The position numbers were made by a program, and so were the translations under genes. A stretch of 64,000 nucleotides of DNA from Mycobacterium sp. 852002-40037_SCH5390672 (GTDB taxonomy: Bacteria; Actinomycetota; Actinomycetes; Mycobacteriales; Mycobacteriaceae): NCBI RefSeq assembly GCF_001665875.1, contig NZ_LZTA01000067.1, positions 17,524 through 81,523 on the forward strand. The letters are read 5' to 3'. The notes under the pieces are model-generated. The model was not told the DNA's origin and ran no database searches. It saw only the letters and a program-made list of their open reading frames with translations. Position 1 is the first letter of the stretch; each line of letters starts with the position of its first letter. Below, piece after piece: positions 1 through 8,639 of this stretch.

Positions 1-1604
1 AGTCCAGCGACCGCGTCGGTTTGCGCATCGTGGTGGAGATCAAGCGCGACGCGGTGGCGAAGGTGGTGCTGAACAACCTCTACAAGCACACCCAGCTGCA
101 GACCAGCTTCGGCGCGAACATGTTGTCGATCGTCGACGGGGTGCCGCGCACGCTGCGGCTCGACCAGATGATCCGCTACTACGTCGCGCATCAACTCGAC
201 GTCATCGTCCGGCGCACCACGTACCGGTTGCGTAAGGCCAACGAACGCGCGCACATCTTGCGCGGTCTGGTCAAAGCGCTGGACGCGCTCGACGAGGTCA
301 TCGCCTTGATCCGCGCGTCGGAGACCGTGGAGATCGCGCGGGCCGGCCTGATCGACCTGCTGGACATCGACGAAATCCAGGCCCAGGCAATCCTGGACAT
401 GCAGCTGCGGCGGCTGGCAGCCCTGGAGCGCCAGCGCATCGTCGACGACCTGGCCAAGATCGAAGCCGAGATCGCGGACCTGGAAGACATTTTGGCCAAG
501 CCCGAGCGGCAACGCCGGATCGTGCACGACGAGCTCGCCGAAATCGTCGACAAGCATGGCGACGAGCGTCGTACCCGGATCATCGCGGCCGACGGTGACG
601 TCAACGACGAGGACCTGATCGCCCGCGAGGACGTCGTCGTCACCATTACCGAGACGGGCTATGCCAAGCGCACCAAGACCGACCTGTACCGCAGTCAGAA
701 ACGCGGCGGCAAGGGCGTCCAAGGTGCCGGGCTGAAGCAGGATGACATCGTGCGGCACTTCTTCGTGTGCTCCACGCACGACTGGATCCTGTTCTTCACC
801 ACGCAGGGCCGCGTCTACCGCGCCAAGGCCTACGAACTGCCGGAGGCGTCGCGGACCGCTCGCGGTCAGCACGTTGCCAACCTGTTGGCGTTCCAACCCG
901 AGGAACGCATCGCCCAGGTGATCCAGATCCGCAGCTACGAGGATGCCCCGTACCTGGTGTTGGCCACCCGCAACGGTCTGGTGAAGAAAACCAAGTTGAC
1001 CGATTTCGACTCCAACCGTTCGGGCGGAATCGTGGCGATCAACCTGCGCGACAACGACGAGCTGGTCGGCGCGGTGCTCTGCTCCGCCCAGGAGGACCTG
1101 CTGCTGGTGTCGGCCAACGGCCAGTCCATCCGGTTCTCGGCGACCGACGAAGCACTGCGCCCCATGGGCCGCGCCACCTCCGGTGTGCAGGGCATGCGGT
1201 TCAACGCCGACGACTACCTGCTGTCGCTCAACGTCGTCCGCGAGGGCACCTACCTACTGGTGGCGACGTCGGGCGGATACGCCAAGCGCACCGCCATCGA
1301 GGAGTATCCGGTGCAGGGCCGCGGCGGCAAGGGAGTCCTAACGGTGATGTATGACCGCCGGCGTGGCAGGCTGGTCGGAGCGTTGATTGTCGATGACGAC
1401 AGCGAGCTGTACGCAATCACCTCGGGAGGCGGCGTCATCCGCACCGCAGCGGGCCAGGTCCGCAAAGCGGGACGGCAGACCAAGGGCGTGCGCCTGATGA
1501 ACTTGGGTGAAGAGAACACGCTGTTGGCCATCGCCCGCAACGCCGAGGAAAACGCGGACGAAGTCGTCGAGCAAATCGAGGGTGCCGCGGAGTCGGACGG
1601 CTAG
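1..1604 (+). CDS. gyrA: DNA gyrase subunit A, C-terminal part (5' end outside window)
   Basis: GyrA is the breakage-reunion and DNA-wrapping subunit of DNA gyrase, which introduces negative supercoils together with GyrB. The frame is open from base 3, so the start, the active-site tyrosine and the quinolone-resistance region lie left of the window. What is seen is the end of the breakage-reunion domain with its long coiled coil (about 230-560), then the six-bladed C-terminal wrapping domain. Two glycine-rich boxes stand out: QKRGGKG (696-716), the classic GyrA box, and QGRGGKG (1314-1334), a second GyrA-box-like motif known from mycobacteria. The position left of tRNA-Ile/tRNA-Ala is the usual mycobacterial arrangement near oriC. 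Confidence 0.97.
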   Translation, partial: SSDRVGLRIVVEIKRDAVAKVVLNNLYKHTQLQTSFGANMLSIVDGVPRTLRLDQMIRYYVAHQLDVIVRRTTYRLRKANERAHILRGLVKALDALDEVIALIRASETVEIARAGLIDLLDIDEIQAQAILDMQLRRLAALERQRIVDDLAKIEAEIADLEDILAKPERQRRIVHDELAEIVDKHGDERRTRIIAADGDVNDEDLIAREDVVVTITETGYAKRTKTDLYRSQKRGGKGVQGAGLKQDDIVRHFFVCSTHDWILFFTTQGRVYRAKAYELPEASRTARGQHVANLLAFQPEERIAQVIQIRSYEDAPYLVLATRNGLVKKTKLTDFDSNRSGGIVAINLRDNDELVGAVLCSAQEDLLLVSANGQSIRFSATDEALRPMGRATSGVQGMRFNADDYLLSLNVVREGTYLLVATSGGYAKRTAIEEYPVQGRGGKGVLTVMYDRRRGRLVGALIVDDDSELYAITSGGGVIRTAAGQVRKAGRQTKGVRLMNLGEENTLLAIARNAEENADEVVEQIEGAAESDG

Positions 1605-1751
1605 TCGGCACCGAGCCACTAGACTCAGCCCGATGACGCTGCGGGCCGCGGCGCGGCCCGAGGAAGAATCGGACAAATAGACTCAGCGCGACCAGACATA
1701 ATGCGACTGCCACCGCGTTTGCGGCCAGGGTAGAAGACCTAAGGAGTCGGG

Positions 1752-2645
1752 GTGACCTCACCGAACGAGCCGGGCGCCCCCAAAAAGGGGGACGGCCCCA
1801 ATGGGGATGGTTCGGTCGAGCGTGCCGGTGCGCGCCGCGCGGTGCCGCCCGCACAGGGTGGCCGCACCCAAGAGGGCGGGGATGGACCACCGTGGGAGCG
1901 CGCCGGCGCCCGGTCCCAGCAGCCCGGGCCTCGGCAGAACGAGCCGTCCACCGAGAAGCGGCCACCGGGCCAGCCCAGCGGCGTTGAGGCACGGCTGAAC
2001 CGCTTCATCTCCGGCACCGCGGCGCCAGGAGCCGGCGGCCCGGCGCATGCTAAAGAGCCCGAGCCCGCGCCCGCGCGCGGTGAGGCGTCGCCGACTGAGG
2101 CTTACGCCAGTGAATTACCGGATCTGTCCGGTCCGGTGCCGCGCGGCCCGCACCGCAAACCCGCCCAGGAGCGGCCCGCGGAGGCGCCGAGCTCGTCGGG
2201 AGCGGGCCGGCCGGCAAGCACCGAGAACCGGGAAAGCCGAGATAACCGCGACAACCGGGTGCAGGTCTCGCGTCGGACGCGGGGCCCGGTGCGCGCCAGC
2301 ATGCAGATCCGCCGGATTGATCCGTGGAGCACGCTGAAGGTGTCACTGCTGCTCTCGGTGGCGTTGTTCTTCGTCTGGATGATCGCCGTCGCGTTCCTCT
2401 ACCTGGTGCTCGGCGGCATGGGCGTGTGGTCGAAGTTGAACAGCAACGTGGGTGACTTGCTGAACAACACCAGCGGCAGCAGCGGCGAACTGGTGTCCAG
2501 CGGCACGATTTTCGGCGGCGCCGTCCTGATCGGCTTGGTCAACATCGTGCTGCTGACCGCGATGGCCACCATCGCGGCGTTCGTCTACAACCTGACCACC
2601 GATCTGATTGGCGGCGTCGAGGTCACGTTGGCGGATCGCGACTAG
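1752..2645 (+). CDS. DUF3566 membrane protein (Rv0007-like)
   Basis: 297-residue protein with a long, low-complexity cytoplasmic N-terminus (about residues 1-190, rich in Pro, Gly, Arg and Glu) and a C-terminal DUF3566 module with two predicted transmembrane segments (about 195-225 and 255-285). The GTG start at 1752 is preceded by an AAGGAG ribosome site at 1740-1745. It lies directly downstream of gyrA, as in M. tuberculosis. The biochemical role of the family is not known to me. The disordered N-terminus plus two-helix anchor suggests a membrane scaffold, which is inference only. Confidence 0.9.
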   Translation: MTSPNEPGAPKKGDGPNGDGSVERAGARRAVPPAQGGRTQEGGDGPPWERAGARSQQPGPRQNEPSTEKRPPGQPSGVEARLNRFISGTAAPGAGGPAHAKEPEPAPARGEASPTEAYASELPDLSGPVPRGPHRKPAQERPAEAPSSSGAGRPASTENRESRDNRDNRVQVSRRTRGPVRASMQIRRIDPWSTLKVSLLLSVALFFVWMIAVAFLYLVLGGMGVWSKLNSNVGDLLNNTSGSSGELVSSGTIFGGAVLIGLVNIVLLTAMATIAAFVYNLTTDLIGGVEVTLADRD

Positions 2646-2715
2646 CGTGGATACTGCGCTTTTGGGAGTCGGGCGGCTATTGCGGTAATCTCGTCGCTCG
2701 GCCGTACGCGAGTAC

Positions 2716-2789
2716 GGGCCTATAGCTCAGGCGGTTAGAGCGCTTCGCTGATAACGAAGAGGTCGGAGGTTCGAGTCCTCCTAGGCCCA
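2716..2789 (+). tRNA. ileT: tRNA-Ile (GAT)
   Basis: Complete cloverleaf of 74 nt. The acceptor arm GGGCCTA pairs with TAGGCCC (2782-2788), followed by discriminator A. The anticodon loop CTGATAA gives GAT, and the T arm has TTCGAGTC. The CCA end is not encoded. Confidence 0.97.
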
Positions 2790-2937
2790 CAACCATGTGT
2801 CCGTCAAGACGTTGCGTAAGACTCGCACTGCCACTGGGACTGATCGCCGTATTGGCAGCGGTGGCGTGGTCACGACGTGGAGTCGAGGTCTGGCACGTGG
2901 CGGTGGATGACCAAGGTCAACCACTCAGTCACGACGA

Positions 2938-3010
2938 GGGGCCTTAGCTCAGTTGGTAGAGCACCGCCTTTGCAAGGCGGGTGTCAGGGGTTCGATTCCC
3001 CTAGGCTCCA
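2938..3010 (+). tRNA. alaT: tRNA-Ala (TGC)
   Basis: Complete cloverleaf of 73 nt with anticodon TGC in loop TTTGCAA. The acceptor stem GGGGCCT/AGGCTCC contains the G3-U70 wobble pair that is the universal alanine identity element. It follows tRNA-Ile by about 150 bp, as in other mycobacteria. Confidence 0.97.
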
Positions 3011-3014
3011 CAAG

Positions 3015-3596
3015 TCAATTCGACTCGTGCGCTCTGGTATACGACGAGCCGAGGAAGCGTTCCACCAAGGCGCGTTCAGCGGCAGGATCTTTGAGCGGCC
3101 AGCCCCACAGCGCCAGGAAGACGCGGATCAGCCACTGCCCCGCCAGCGGGTCGTCGTTGCCAGGCCCCAGCATCTCGGCGGCCAGGGCGGTCACCGTGGG
3201 TGAGCTGATGACCCAATCGCTGACCGGGGCCGCGTGGATCGACCGCATGAGCTGAGCGAGCGGATCGGAACGCAGGCTTTCCAAAGCCATAATCGTGGCG
3301 GTCACGACCCGCTCGGGGCCCCGGAGGTCCTTGATGGCTACCCGGGTGGCGTCGACGACGCGAGCCGCTTGAATACCGACGACGGCGTCGCGGATGGCCG
3401 CTTTGCCGCCGGCATGCCGGTAAATCGTCGCGGGCGAGCAGTGCACCCGGTCCGCCAAGGCCTCGATCGTGAATCCGTCGTATCCACGGCGCGCGATGAG
3501 GTCCGCCGCCGCGGTGTAGATCCGTTCGGCGGCTTCGCTGCCGCGATCGCGGCCCACCAACCAGTCGTCACCCGGCATCCACCCATGTTCCACCAC
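3015..3596 (-). CDS. TetR-family transcriptional regulator
   Basis: 193-residue regulator with an N-terminal TetR helix-turn-helix (about residues 20-68: IARRGYDGFTIEALADRV followed by CSPATIYRHAGGKAA) and a divergent helical ligand-binding domain. The GTG start at 3596 is used here; ATG at 3578 is an alternative. It is transcribed away from the P450 gene at 3774. The 177-bp gap between the starts holds a perfect 12-bp palindrome at 3609-3620, a plausible operator. The likely role is repression of itself and the P450; the ligand cannot be read from the sequence. The gene ends 5 bp from tRNA-Ala and is not at this place in M. tuberculosis as I recall it. Confidence 0.88.
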   Translation of the reverse strand: MVEHGWMPGDDWLVGRDRGSEAAERIYTAAADLIARRGYDGFTIEALADRVHCSPATIYRHAGGKAAIRDAVVGIQAARVVDATRVAIKDLRGPERVVTATIMALESLRSDPLAQLMRSIHAAPVSDWVISSPTVTALAAEMLGPGNDDPLAGQWLIRVFLALWGWPLKDPAAERALVERFLGSSYTRAHESN

Positions 3597-3608
3597 ATTG
3601 CACGATGC

Positions 3609-3620
3609 AGAAGTACTTCT
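3609..3620. promoter_or_regulatory. candidate TetR operator (12-bp perfect palindrome)
   Basis: AGAAGTACTTCT is a perfect palindrome 13 bp upstream of the TetR start, inside the divergent TetR/P450 promoter region. It is directly followed by a second, looser dyad with arms TTCTC and GAGAA (3617-3633). TetR proteins commonly repress from such dyads between divergent genes. Assignment as the operator is inference. Confidence 0.4.
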
Positions 3621-3773
3621 CGCAGCGTGAGAAATCAGGGGCAGAAATTATCAGGCGAATCGGCTGCTGGTGACGGGTGTGCGCGACCGTCCGTCGTCGA
3701 CTCCGCCCGCCACGGTTCCTCAACTTCTCGGAATCCCGTTGACGCTGCGGCGAGCTGCATCGAGCCTGAACGC

Positions 3774-4988
3774 ATGACGGTCTTGGATAGTGCGGTCCGG
3801 TTCTTCAGCGGCGAGGCGATCCGGGACCCCTACCCGCTGTACGACCGCATGCGCGCCGAGGCGCCGGTGCACCGCATCGGCGATTCGGTGTTCTACGCGG
3901 TATGCGGTTGGGATGCGGTGCATGAGGCCGTCGATCGGGTCGGAGATTTTTCGTCGAACCTCACGGCGACCATGGTTTTTCACGAAGACGGCACCGTTAC
4001 CCCGTTCGACATGGGCCCGCCGGGGACACCGATGCATGCATTGGCCACGGCGGACGATCCGATTCATGCGATGCATCGAAAGATCCTGCTGCCACACCTG
4101 TCGGCCAAGCGAATTCGGGTCATCGAAGAGTTCGCCGCTCAGACCGCGGACCGTCTCTGGGAGGAGAATCTGCGCGATGGTCAGATCGAATGGATGAGCG
4201 CGATCGCCAACCGCTTGCCGATGATGGTGGTCTGCAAGCTGCTGGGTCTGCCCGATGATGATGTCGACAAACTCATCCGGCTCGGCTACGCCACCACCGC
4301 GTTGCTCGACGGGATTGTCGCTGCCGAACAGCTCGAACTGGCCGGACTGGCCGCGATGGAACTGGGCGGCTATGTGCTGGAGCATTTCGAAAAGGCAAGC
4401 GATAAGCCAGAATCGGCGCTGATATCCGACCTGGCTGCACGCTGCGCGTCGGGTGAAATTGAGCAGCTGCCGGCGCTGGGCATCATGCTGACCCTCTTCA
4501 GTGCCGCCGGAGAATCGACAGCGTCGTTGCTGGGCAGCGCCGGGTGGATTCTCGCCGATCGCCCCGCGATCCAGCTGGCGCTTCGCGAGAAGCCGGAATT
4601 GCTAGGCGCTTTCATCGAAGAGACGCTTCGCTTCGAGGCGCCGTTTCGCGGTCATTACCGCCACGTCTGGCACGACACCACGCTGGGTGGGGTCGACGTG
4701 CCGGCCAACTCACATCTGCTGCTGATGTGGGGAGCCGCCAACCGCGATCCGGCGCACTTCGACGCCCCGAACGAATTCCGGCTCAGCCGTGCCGCCGGTA
4801 AAAGTCACGTGAGTTTTGGCAAGGGCGTCCATTTCTGCGTAGGGGCAGCACTGGCCCGGTTGGAAGCCCACGTCGTGTTGCGCATGCTGCTCGAGCGCAC
4901 GAGGTGGATCGACGCAGCCGAGGTCGGAGAATGGTTGCCGAGCATTCTGGTTCGGCGACGCGAACGATTGCGGCTAGCTGCGCGCTGA
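3774..4988 (+). CDS. Cytochrome P450
   Basis: 404-residue soluble P450 mono-oxygenase. The sequence shows the I-helix oxygen-activation motif as AGEST (about residue 245), the K-helix ExxR as EETLR (about 282-286), and the haem-binding loop FGKGVHFCVGAALARLE (about 345-361) with the thiolate Cys. Length is normal for bacterial class I P450s, which need a ferredoxin and reductase; none is encoded next to it. The open frame continues upstream to 3234, but that stretch is antisense to the TetR gene; ATG at 3774 begins the first P450-like sequence (TVLDSAVRFF). The divergent TetR gene probably controls it. Substrate unknown. Confidence 0.93.
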   Translation: MTVLDSAVRFFSGEAIRDPYPLYDRMRAEAPVHRIGDSVFYAVCGWDAVHEAVDRVGDFSSNLTATMVFHEDGTVTPFDMGPPGTPMHALATADDPIHAMHRKILLPHLSAKRIRVIEEFAAQTADRLWEENLRDGQIEWMSAIANRLPMMVVCKLLGLPDDDVDKLIRLGYATTALLDGIVAAEQLELAGLAAMELGGYVLEHFEKASDKPESALISDLAARCASGEIEQLPALGIMLTLFSAAGESTASLLGSAGWILADRPAIQLALREKPELLGAFIEETLRFEAPFRGHYRHVWHDTTLGGVDVPANSHLLLMWGAANRDPAHFDAPNEFRLSRAAGKSHVSFGKGVHFCVGAALARLEAHVVLRMLLERTRWIDAAEVGEWLPSILVRRRERLRLAAR

Positions 4989-4990
4989 GC

Positions 4991-5425
4991 CTATGGGCGC
5001 GGTTGCACGTCGACACTGGGAGGCCGCGACTGCGGCTCCTGCGGCTTGGCGCGCACCGAGCGCCGGACGATGCTGAACGCGGCGGCGCCCCCGGCGAGGA
5101 CCGCGACGGCGACTCCGACAAAAACCAGCGGGCGCTTGCTGCGACGCTGCGCGCGACGCGCGTCCTGCAGCGCTTGGGGAAGGCTCGTCACCACTTCCTG
5201 GGCGGCGGCAAGCTCCTGGGCCAGGATTTCTTGGGCCGCGGCGAAGTCTCGGGCCAGGCGCCCCTCCTGATACCGGCGGCGCAGCTGCGACGCGGTCGCC
5301 TGCACCGAATCCACACTCAGACCGGCGACTCCCCGGGCGACGTCCACCGGGCCCTGGGCCGAATAGGTCAGGCCGCGGGCCAATCGCTGCCGTGGGCTCA
5401 GCCGGGAATCCGCCTTTGCGCGCAT
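4991..5425 (-). CDS. cwsA: Cell wall synthesis protein CwsA (Rv0008c-like)
   Basis: 144-residue protein starting at ATG 5425 behind GAAAGGCGAC. It begins with a basic stretch (SPRQRLARGLTYSAQGPVDV), continues with an amphipathic Ala/Gln/Glu-rich helical region (about 45-95), and ends with one transmembrane helix (about 103-125) and a short proline-rich tail. This matches mycobacterial CwsA, which is known to interact with CrgA and Wag31 and to affect cell shape and polar growth. It ends 2 bp after the convergent P450 stop and is divergent from ppiA. Confidence 0.9.
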   Translation of the reverse strand: MRAKADSRLSPRQRLARGLTYSAQGPVDVARGVAGLSVDSVQATASQLRRRYQEGRLARDFAAAQEILAQELAAAQEVVTSLPQALQDARRAQRRSKRPLVFVGVAVAVLAGGAAAFSIVRRSVRAKPQEPQSRPPSVDVQPRP

Positions 5426-5597
5426 CTGTCGCCTTTCTGTCCCGCTGATAGAGCCTGCCGTGAAGGCGGCCCAGGAAGAGTCCGATATGTGAACAGACTG
5501 CCAGCATAGGGACGTCGCCGTCCGCCCTGCGCCCTTCGGCGCGTTTTCGGCAGTGGTTCGCCGTGGGTGACACCGCGTGCGGCAACGCCCGCCGGTA

Positions 5598-6146
5598 GTG
5601 GCAGACTCTGATGCCGTGACCAACAGCCCCTTTCAGACTGCTACCGCCACGCTCCACACCAACCGCGGCGACATCAAGGTCGCCCTATTCGGAAATCACG
5701 CGCCCAAGACTGTCGCCAACTTCGTCGGTCTGGCGCAGGGCACCAAGGAGTACTCGACGCAGAACGCATCGGGAGGCTCCTCTGGCCCCTTCTATGACGG
5801 CGCGGTCTTTCACCGGGTGATCCGGGGCTTCATGATCCAGGGTGGCGACCCGACCGGAACCGGTCGCGGCGGCCCGGGCTACAAGTTCGCCGACGAGTTT
5901 CACCCCGAACTGCAATTCGACAAGCCCTACCTGCTGGCGATGGCGAACGCGGGCCCGGGTACCAACGGCTCGCAGTTCTTCATCACGGTCGGCCAAACCC
6001 CGCACCTGAATCGGCGCCACACGATCTTCGGCGAAGTGACCGACCCCGAGTCGCAGAAGGTCGTGGACGCGATCGCCACGACGGGTACCGACGGCAACGA
6101 CCGTCCCACCGAGGCCGTGGTCATCGAGTCGATCACCATCTCCTGA
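5598..6146 (+). CDS. ppiA: Peptidyl-prolyl cis-trans isomerase A (cyclophilin)
   Basis: 182-residue cyclophilin. Catalytic landmarks are visible: [19 protein letters not shown] (about 75-93) with the active-site Arg, and [15 protein letters not shown] (about 115-129). The GTG start at 5598 gives the same length as M. tuberculosis PpiA; the frame stays open to 5577 but the added residues are not conserved. No signal peptide is seen, so a cytoplasmic folding catalyst is likely. Position between cwsA and the PH-domain gene is conserved. Confidence 0.95.
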   Translation: MADSDAVTNSPFQTATATLHTNRGDIKVALFGNHAPKTVANFVGLAQGTKEYSTQNASGGSSGPFYDGAVFHRVIRGFMIQGGDPTGTGRGGPGYKFADEFHPELQFDKPYLLAMANAGPGTNGSQFFITVGQTPHLNRRHTIFGEVTDPESQKVVDAIATTGTDGNDRPTEAVVIESITIS

Positions 6147-6170
6147 GGCCGGCAGCAAGCCGCGGGCGGC

Positions 6171-6596
6171 TCAACGCTGCGCACGGCCCGCGTAGCCGGC
6201 TTCGGTGAGCGCGTCGAGCACCTCTAGCGGGTCCGTCCCGAGGTCCCAGCGGGAGAACAGCACCAGGTCGCCGTCGGCCGTCTCGACCTCGAGTAACCGC
6301 ACTTTGCGTCCGTAGCGGCGGTACTCGATGATGCGGATGATCTTGATGTCGGAATGCTGCAATACCTGCGTCCGAAACCACCCGCGGAGCGTCAGGCCAG
6401 CTGGCGTGATTGCCAGCTTGGGACGGGCGTGCCACGACATGCCGGCAAACACGATGAGACCCGCCGCGGCAACGCCCGCCAAAATGCGCCCCGGCGGATC
6501 TGTGACCACGGTCACAGCAGCGATAGCCATCAGAACGCCCGCGGCTCCGCAACCAGCGATTCCCGCCGTGTGCGGCTCCCATTGTGTTTGCTGCAT
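6171..6596 (-). CDS. PH-like membrane protein (Rv0010c-like)
   Basis: 141-residue protein starting at ATG 6596 (MQQTQWEP). Two hydrophobic helices (about 12-32 and 36-55) are followed by a soluble C-terminal module (LAITPAGLTLRGWFRTQVLQ, then a basic-aromatic stretch and SRWDLGTDPLEVLDAL). It resembles the PH-like domains of the bacterial bPH/YdbT type found in actinobacterial membrane proteins. Function unknown. It is downstream of crgA on the same strand, with 155 bp between them that carry a DnaA-box-like 9-mer and a perfect palindrome. Confidence 0.85.
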   Translation of the reverse strand: MQQTQWEPHTAGIAGCGAAGVLMAIAAVTVVTDPPGRILAGVAAAGLIVFAGMSWHARPKLAITPAGLTLRGWFRTQVLQHSDIKIIRIIEYRRYGRKVRLLEVETADGDLVLFSRWDLGTDPLEVLDALTEAGYAGRAQR

Positions 6597-6631
6597 GCGC
6601 TCCTTAGCCCCTCCCACCACGGCCTATGCAG

Positions 6632-6640
6632 TTATCCACA
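6632..6640 (+). promoter_or_regulatory. DnaA-box-like 9-mer
   Basis: TTATCCACA is an exact match to the classical DnaA box. A second, inverted copy with one change (TTATCCCCA on the minus strand) lies at 6655-6663. Both are in the crgA/Rv0010c-like intergenic region. Whether DnaA binds here is not shown. Confidence 0.4.
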
Positions 6641-6662
6641 TCAGCTATCAACAGTGGGGATA

Positions 6663-6680
6663 AATCACACGCGTGTGATT
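6663..6680. promoter_or_regulatory. 18-bp perfect palindrome upstream of the PH-like gene
   Basis: AATCACACGCGTGTGATT is a perfect 18-bp inverted repeat, 67 bp upstream of the minus-strand start at 6596 and 72 bp beyond the crgA stop. It has no T-tract, so an operator is more likely than a terminator. The binding factor is unknown. Confidence 0.45.
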
Positions 6681-6751
6681 GGGTCGTCGGAAAGTTGCTG
6701 ACGCAGTGATAAATCAGCCCGAAAATGAATTCATTACGCCGACCGTCCTGC

Positions 6752-7033
6752 TCAGTGCCAGCGCATCGTGAGCAACAAACCGGTGATCATGAAAGCGAAC
6801 GCGATGGCGTAGTTCCACGGGCCTAATTGCGCCATCCAGTTGAGGGCGGTCGGCGCCTGGCTTCCCACGGCGGCCAACTGAAAAACCATCAGCCAGACGA
6901 GGCCGATCAGCATGAGACCGATGAACAGCGCGACGAACCACACGCTCGACGGCCCGACCTTGACTTTCACCGGGGTGCGGCTGACCGTGCCGACGGTGAA
7001 ATCGTTCTTCTTGCGGACCTTGGACTTGGGCAT
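6752..7033 (-). CDS. crgA: Cell division protein CrgA
   Basis: 93-residue septal membrane protein. It starts at ATG 7033 (MPKSKVRKK), the known length of mycobacterial CrgA. A basic cytoplasmic N-terminus is followed by two transmembrane helices (about 32-52 and 70-90) and a very short tail ending RWH. CrgA helps assemble the divisome and contacts FtsZ, FtsQ, FtsI and CwsA, whose gene is about 1.3 kb away. It is divergent from the DUF881 gene at 7163. Confidence 0.95.
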   Translation of the reverse strand: MPKSKVRKKNDFTVGTVSRTPVKVKVGPSSVWFVALFIGLMLIGLVWLMVFQLAAVGSQAPTALNWMAQLGPWNYAIAFAFMITGLLLTMRWH

Positions 7034-7162
7034 TCTTACCTCGCGGATTACCTCAACGACACGGTGAGCGGGACGGGGTGCAACGATAAACACCGCAGTT
7101 GCACCCATAGCTTGGCTACGAGACTAACTCACCTGGGACGGTGACCAGGAAATGGAGACTCG

Positions 7163-7906
7163 ATGATCCAGTCGCGCCGGTCGCCATGGCGCTGGGGCGT
7201 CCCGGTCGTGTGTCTGCTGGCCGGGTTGCTGCTCGCCGCCACCCACGGAGTCTCGGGCGGTGCCGAGATCCGCCGCAGTGACGCCCCGCGGCTGGTGGAC
7301 CTGGTCCGGGAGACCCAGTCGTCGGTGAACCGCCTCAGCGCCCAACGCGAGGGGCTGGCGGGCAAGATCGATGCCGCGCACGGCAGGTCGTCGGACGCGG
7401 CACTGGCGGCGATGCTGCGACGGTCCACGCAGCTCGCCGGCGAGGCGGGGATGAGGCCGGTGCACGGGCCGGGCCTGGTGGTCACCCTCGCGGACGCGCA
7501 GCGCGACGCCAACGGCCGTTTCCCGCGCGATGCCTCCCCCGATGACCTCGTGGTGCATCAGCAAGACATCCAGGCCGTGCTGAACGCGCTGTGGACCGCC
7601 GGTGCCGAGGCGATCCAGATGCAAGACCAGCGGATCATCGCAACCTCGGTGCCGCGCTGTGTCGGCAACACCCTGCTGCTCAACGGGCGGACTTACAGCC
7701 CGCCCTACGCGATCACCGCCATCGGCAACGCGGCAGCCATGCAGGCGGCCCTCGCCGCCGCTCCCCTGGTGATCCTGTACAAGCAGTACGTAGTCCGCTT
7801 CGGCCTCGGATACAACGAAGAGGTCAAGTCCGACGTGCAGGTCGTGGGTCATTTCGAGCCCGACCGGCTGCACTTCGCGCAGCCCAACGGCCCGATCGGC
7901 TACTGA
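7163..7906 (+). CDS. DUF881 membrane-anchored protein (Rv0012-like)
   Basis: 247-residue protein with an N-terminal signal-anchor (about 11-33), a coiled-coil-like stretch (about 45-90) and a DUF881 domain (about 100-245; landmarks HGPGLVVTLADAQ and DLVVHQQDIQAVLNALW). DUF881 proteins are common near division genes in actinobacteria and firmicutes; their biochemical role is unresolved. ATG at 7163 follows GGAAATGGAG. The next gene, trpG/pabA, begins 46 bp downstream on the same strand. Confidence 0.88.
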   Translation: MIQSRRSPWRWGVPVVCLLAGLLLAATHGVSGGAEIRRSDAPRLVDLVRETQSSVNRLSAQREGLAGKIDAAHGRSSDAALAAMLRRSTQLAGEAGMRPVHGPGLVVTLADAQRDANGRFPRDASPDDLVVHQQDIQAVLNALWTAGAEAIQMQDQRIIATSVPRCVGNTLLLNGRTYSPPYAITAIGNAAAMQAALAAAPLVILYKQYVVRFGLGYNEEVKSDVQVVGHFEPDRLHFAQPNGPIGY

Positions 7907-7952
7907 CGCCGGCTGACCAGCAGCGCAGGCCGGCGGACGGTAGCCTGGCACG

Positions 7953-8639
7953 ATGCGGATCCTGGTTGTCGACAACTACGACAGCTTCGTGTTCAACCTG
8001 GTGCAGTACCTCGGTCAGCTGGGTGTGGACGCTGAAGTCTGGCGCAACGACGACGCCCGGCTCTCCGACCAGGCCGCCGTGGCCCGCCAGTTCGACGGCG
8101 TGCTGCTCAGTCCGGGACCGGGCACCCCGGAGCGCGCGGGCGCGTCGATCGGGATGGTCCGCGCGTGTGCCGCCGAGCGGACTCCGCTGCTCGGGGTTTG
8201 CCTGGGGCACCAGGCCATCGGCGTAGCATTCGGTGCCACCGTCGACCGCGCCCCCGAATTGCTGCACGGCAAGACCAGCAGCGTCCACCACACCAATAGT
8301 GGTGTGCTGCAAGGACTTCCGGATCCGTTCACGGCGACCCGGTACCACTCGCTGACCATCCTGCCCGAGTCGCTGCCGCCGGTGCTGCAGGTGACGGCCC
8401 ACACTCAAAGCGGGGTGATCATGGGCGTGCGGCATACCGAGTTACCGATTCACGGTGTCCAGTTCCACCCGGAGTCGATCCTCACCGAGGGCGGGCATCG
8501 CATGCTGGCGAACTGGCTCGCGGACTGCGGGTGGGAGCGTGATGACACGCTGGTGCGCCGGCTCGAGAATGACGTGCACGCCGCGGTGCGACCGTATTTC
8601 CCCGCCGACCCGACGGCTACTGACCGAACTTCAGCGTGA
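7953..8639 (+). CDS. trpG: Glutamine amidotransferase, anthranilate/aminodeoxychorismate synthase component II
   Basis: 228-residue class I glutamine amidotransferase. It hydrolyses glutamine to supply ammonia to the chorismate-using partner (TrpE or PabB). The nucleophile elbow GVCLGHQ (Cys about residue 84) and the catalytic His-Glu in GVQFHPES (about 173-180) are intact. As the single-type TrpG of mycobacteria it may serve both tryptophan and folate synthesis; no synthase component I is nearby. Its last 23 bp overlap the 3' end of pknB on the opposite strand, an arrangement I recall also from M. tuberculosis. Confidence 0.93.
   Translation: MRILVVDNYDSFVFNLVQYLGQLGVDAEVWRNDDARLSDQAAVARQFDGVLLSPGPGTPERAGASIGMVRACAAERTPLLGVCLGHQAIGVAFGATVDRAPELLHGKTSSVHHTNSGVLQGLPDPFTATRYHSLTILPESLPPVLQVTAHTQSGVIMGVRHTELPIHGVQFHPESILTEGGHRMLANWLADCGWERDDTLVRRLENDVHAAVRPYFPADPTATDRTSA

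Noticed and set aside
3234..3773. N-terminal extension of the P450 frame
   Set aside because: This part is antisense to the TetR gene, has no P450-like sequence and the P450 family start matches ATG 3774.
6665..6678. The palindrome TCACACGCGTGTGA as a CRP site
   Set aside because: The CRP consensus has TGTGA first and TCACA second, separated by six bases. Here the half-sites are in the opposite order and four bases apart.
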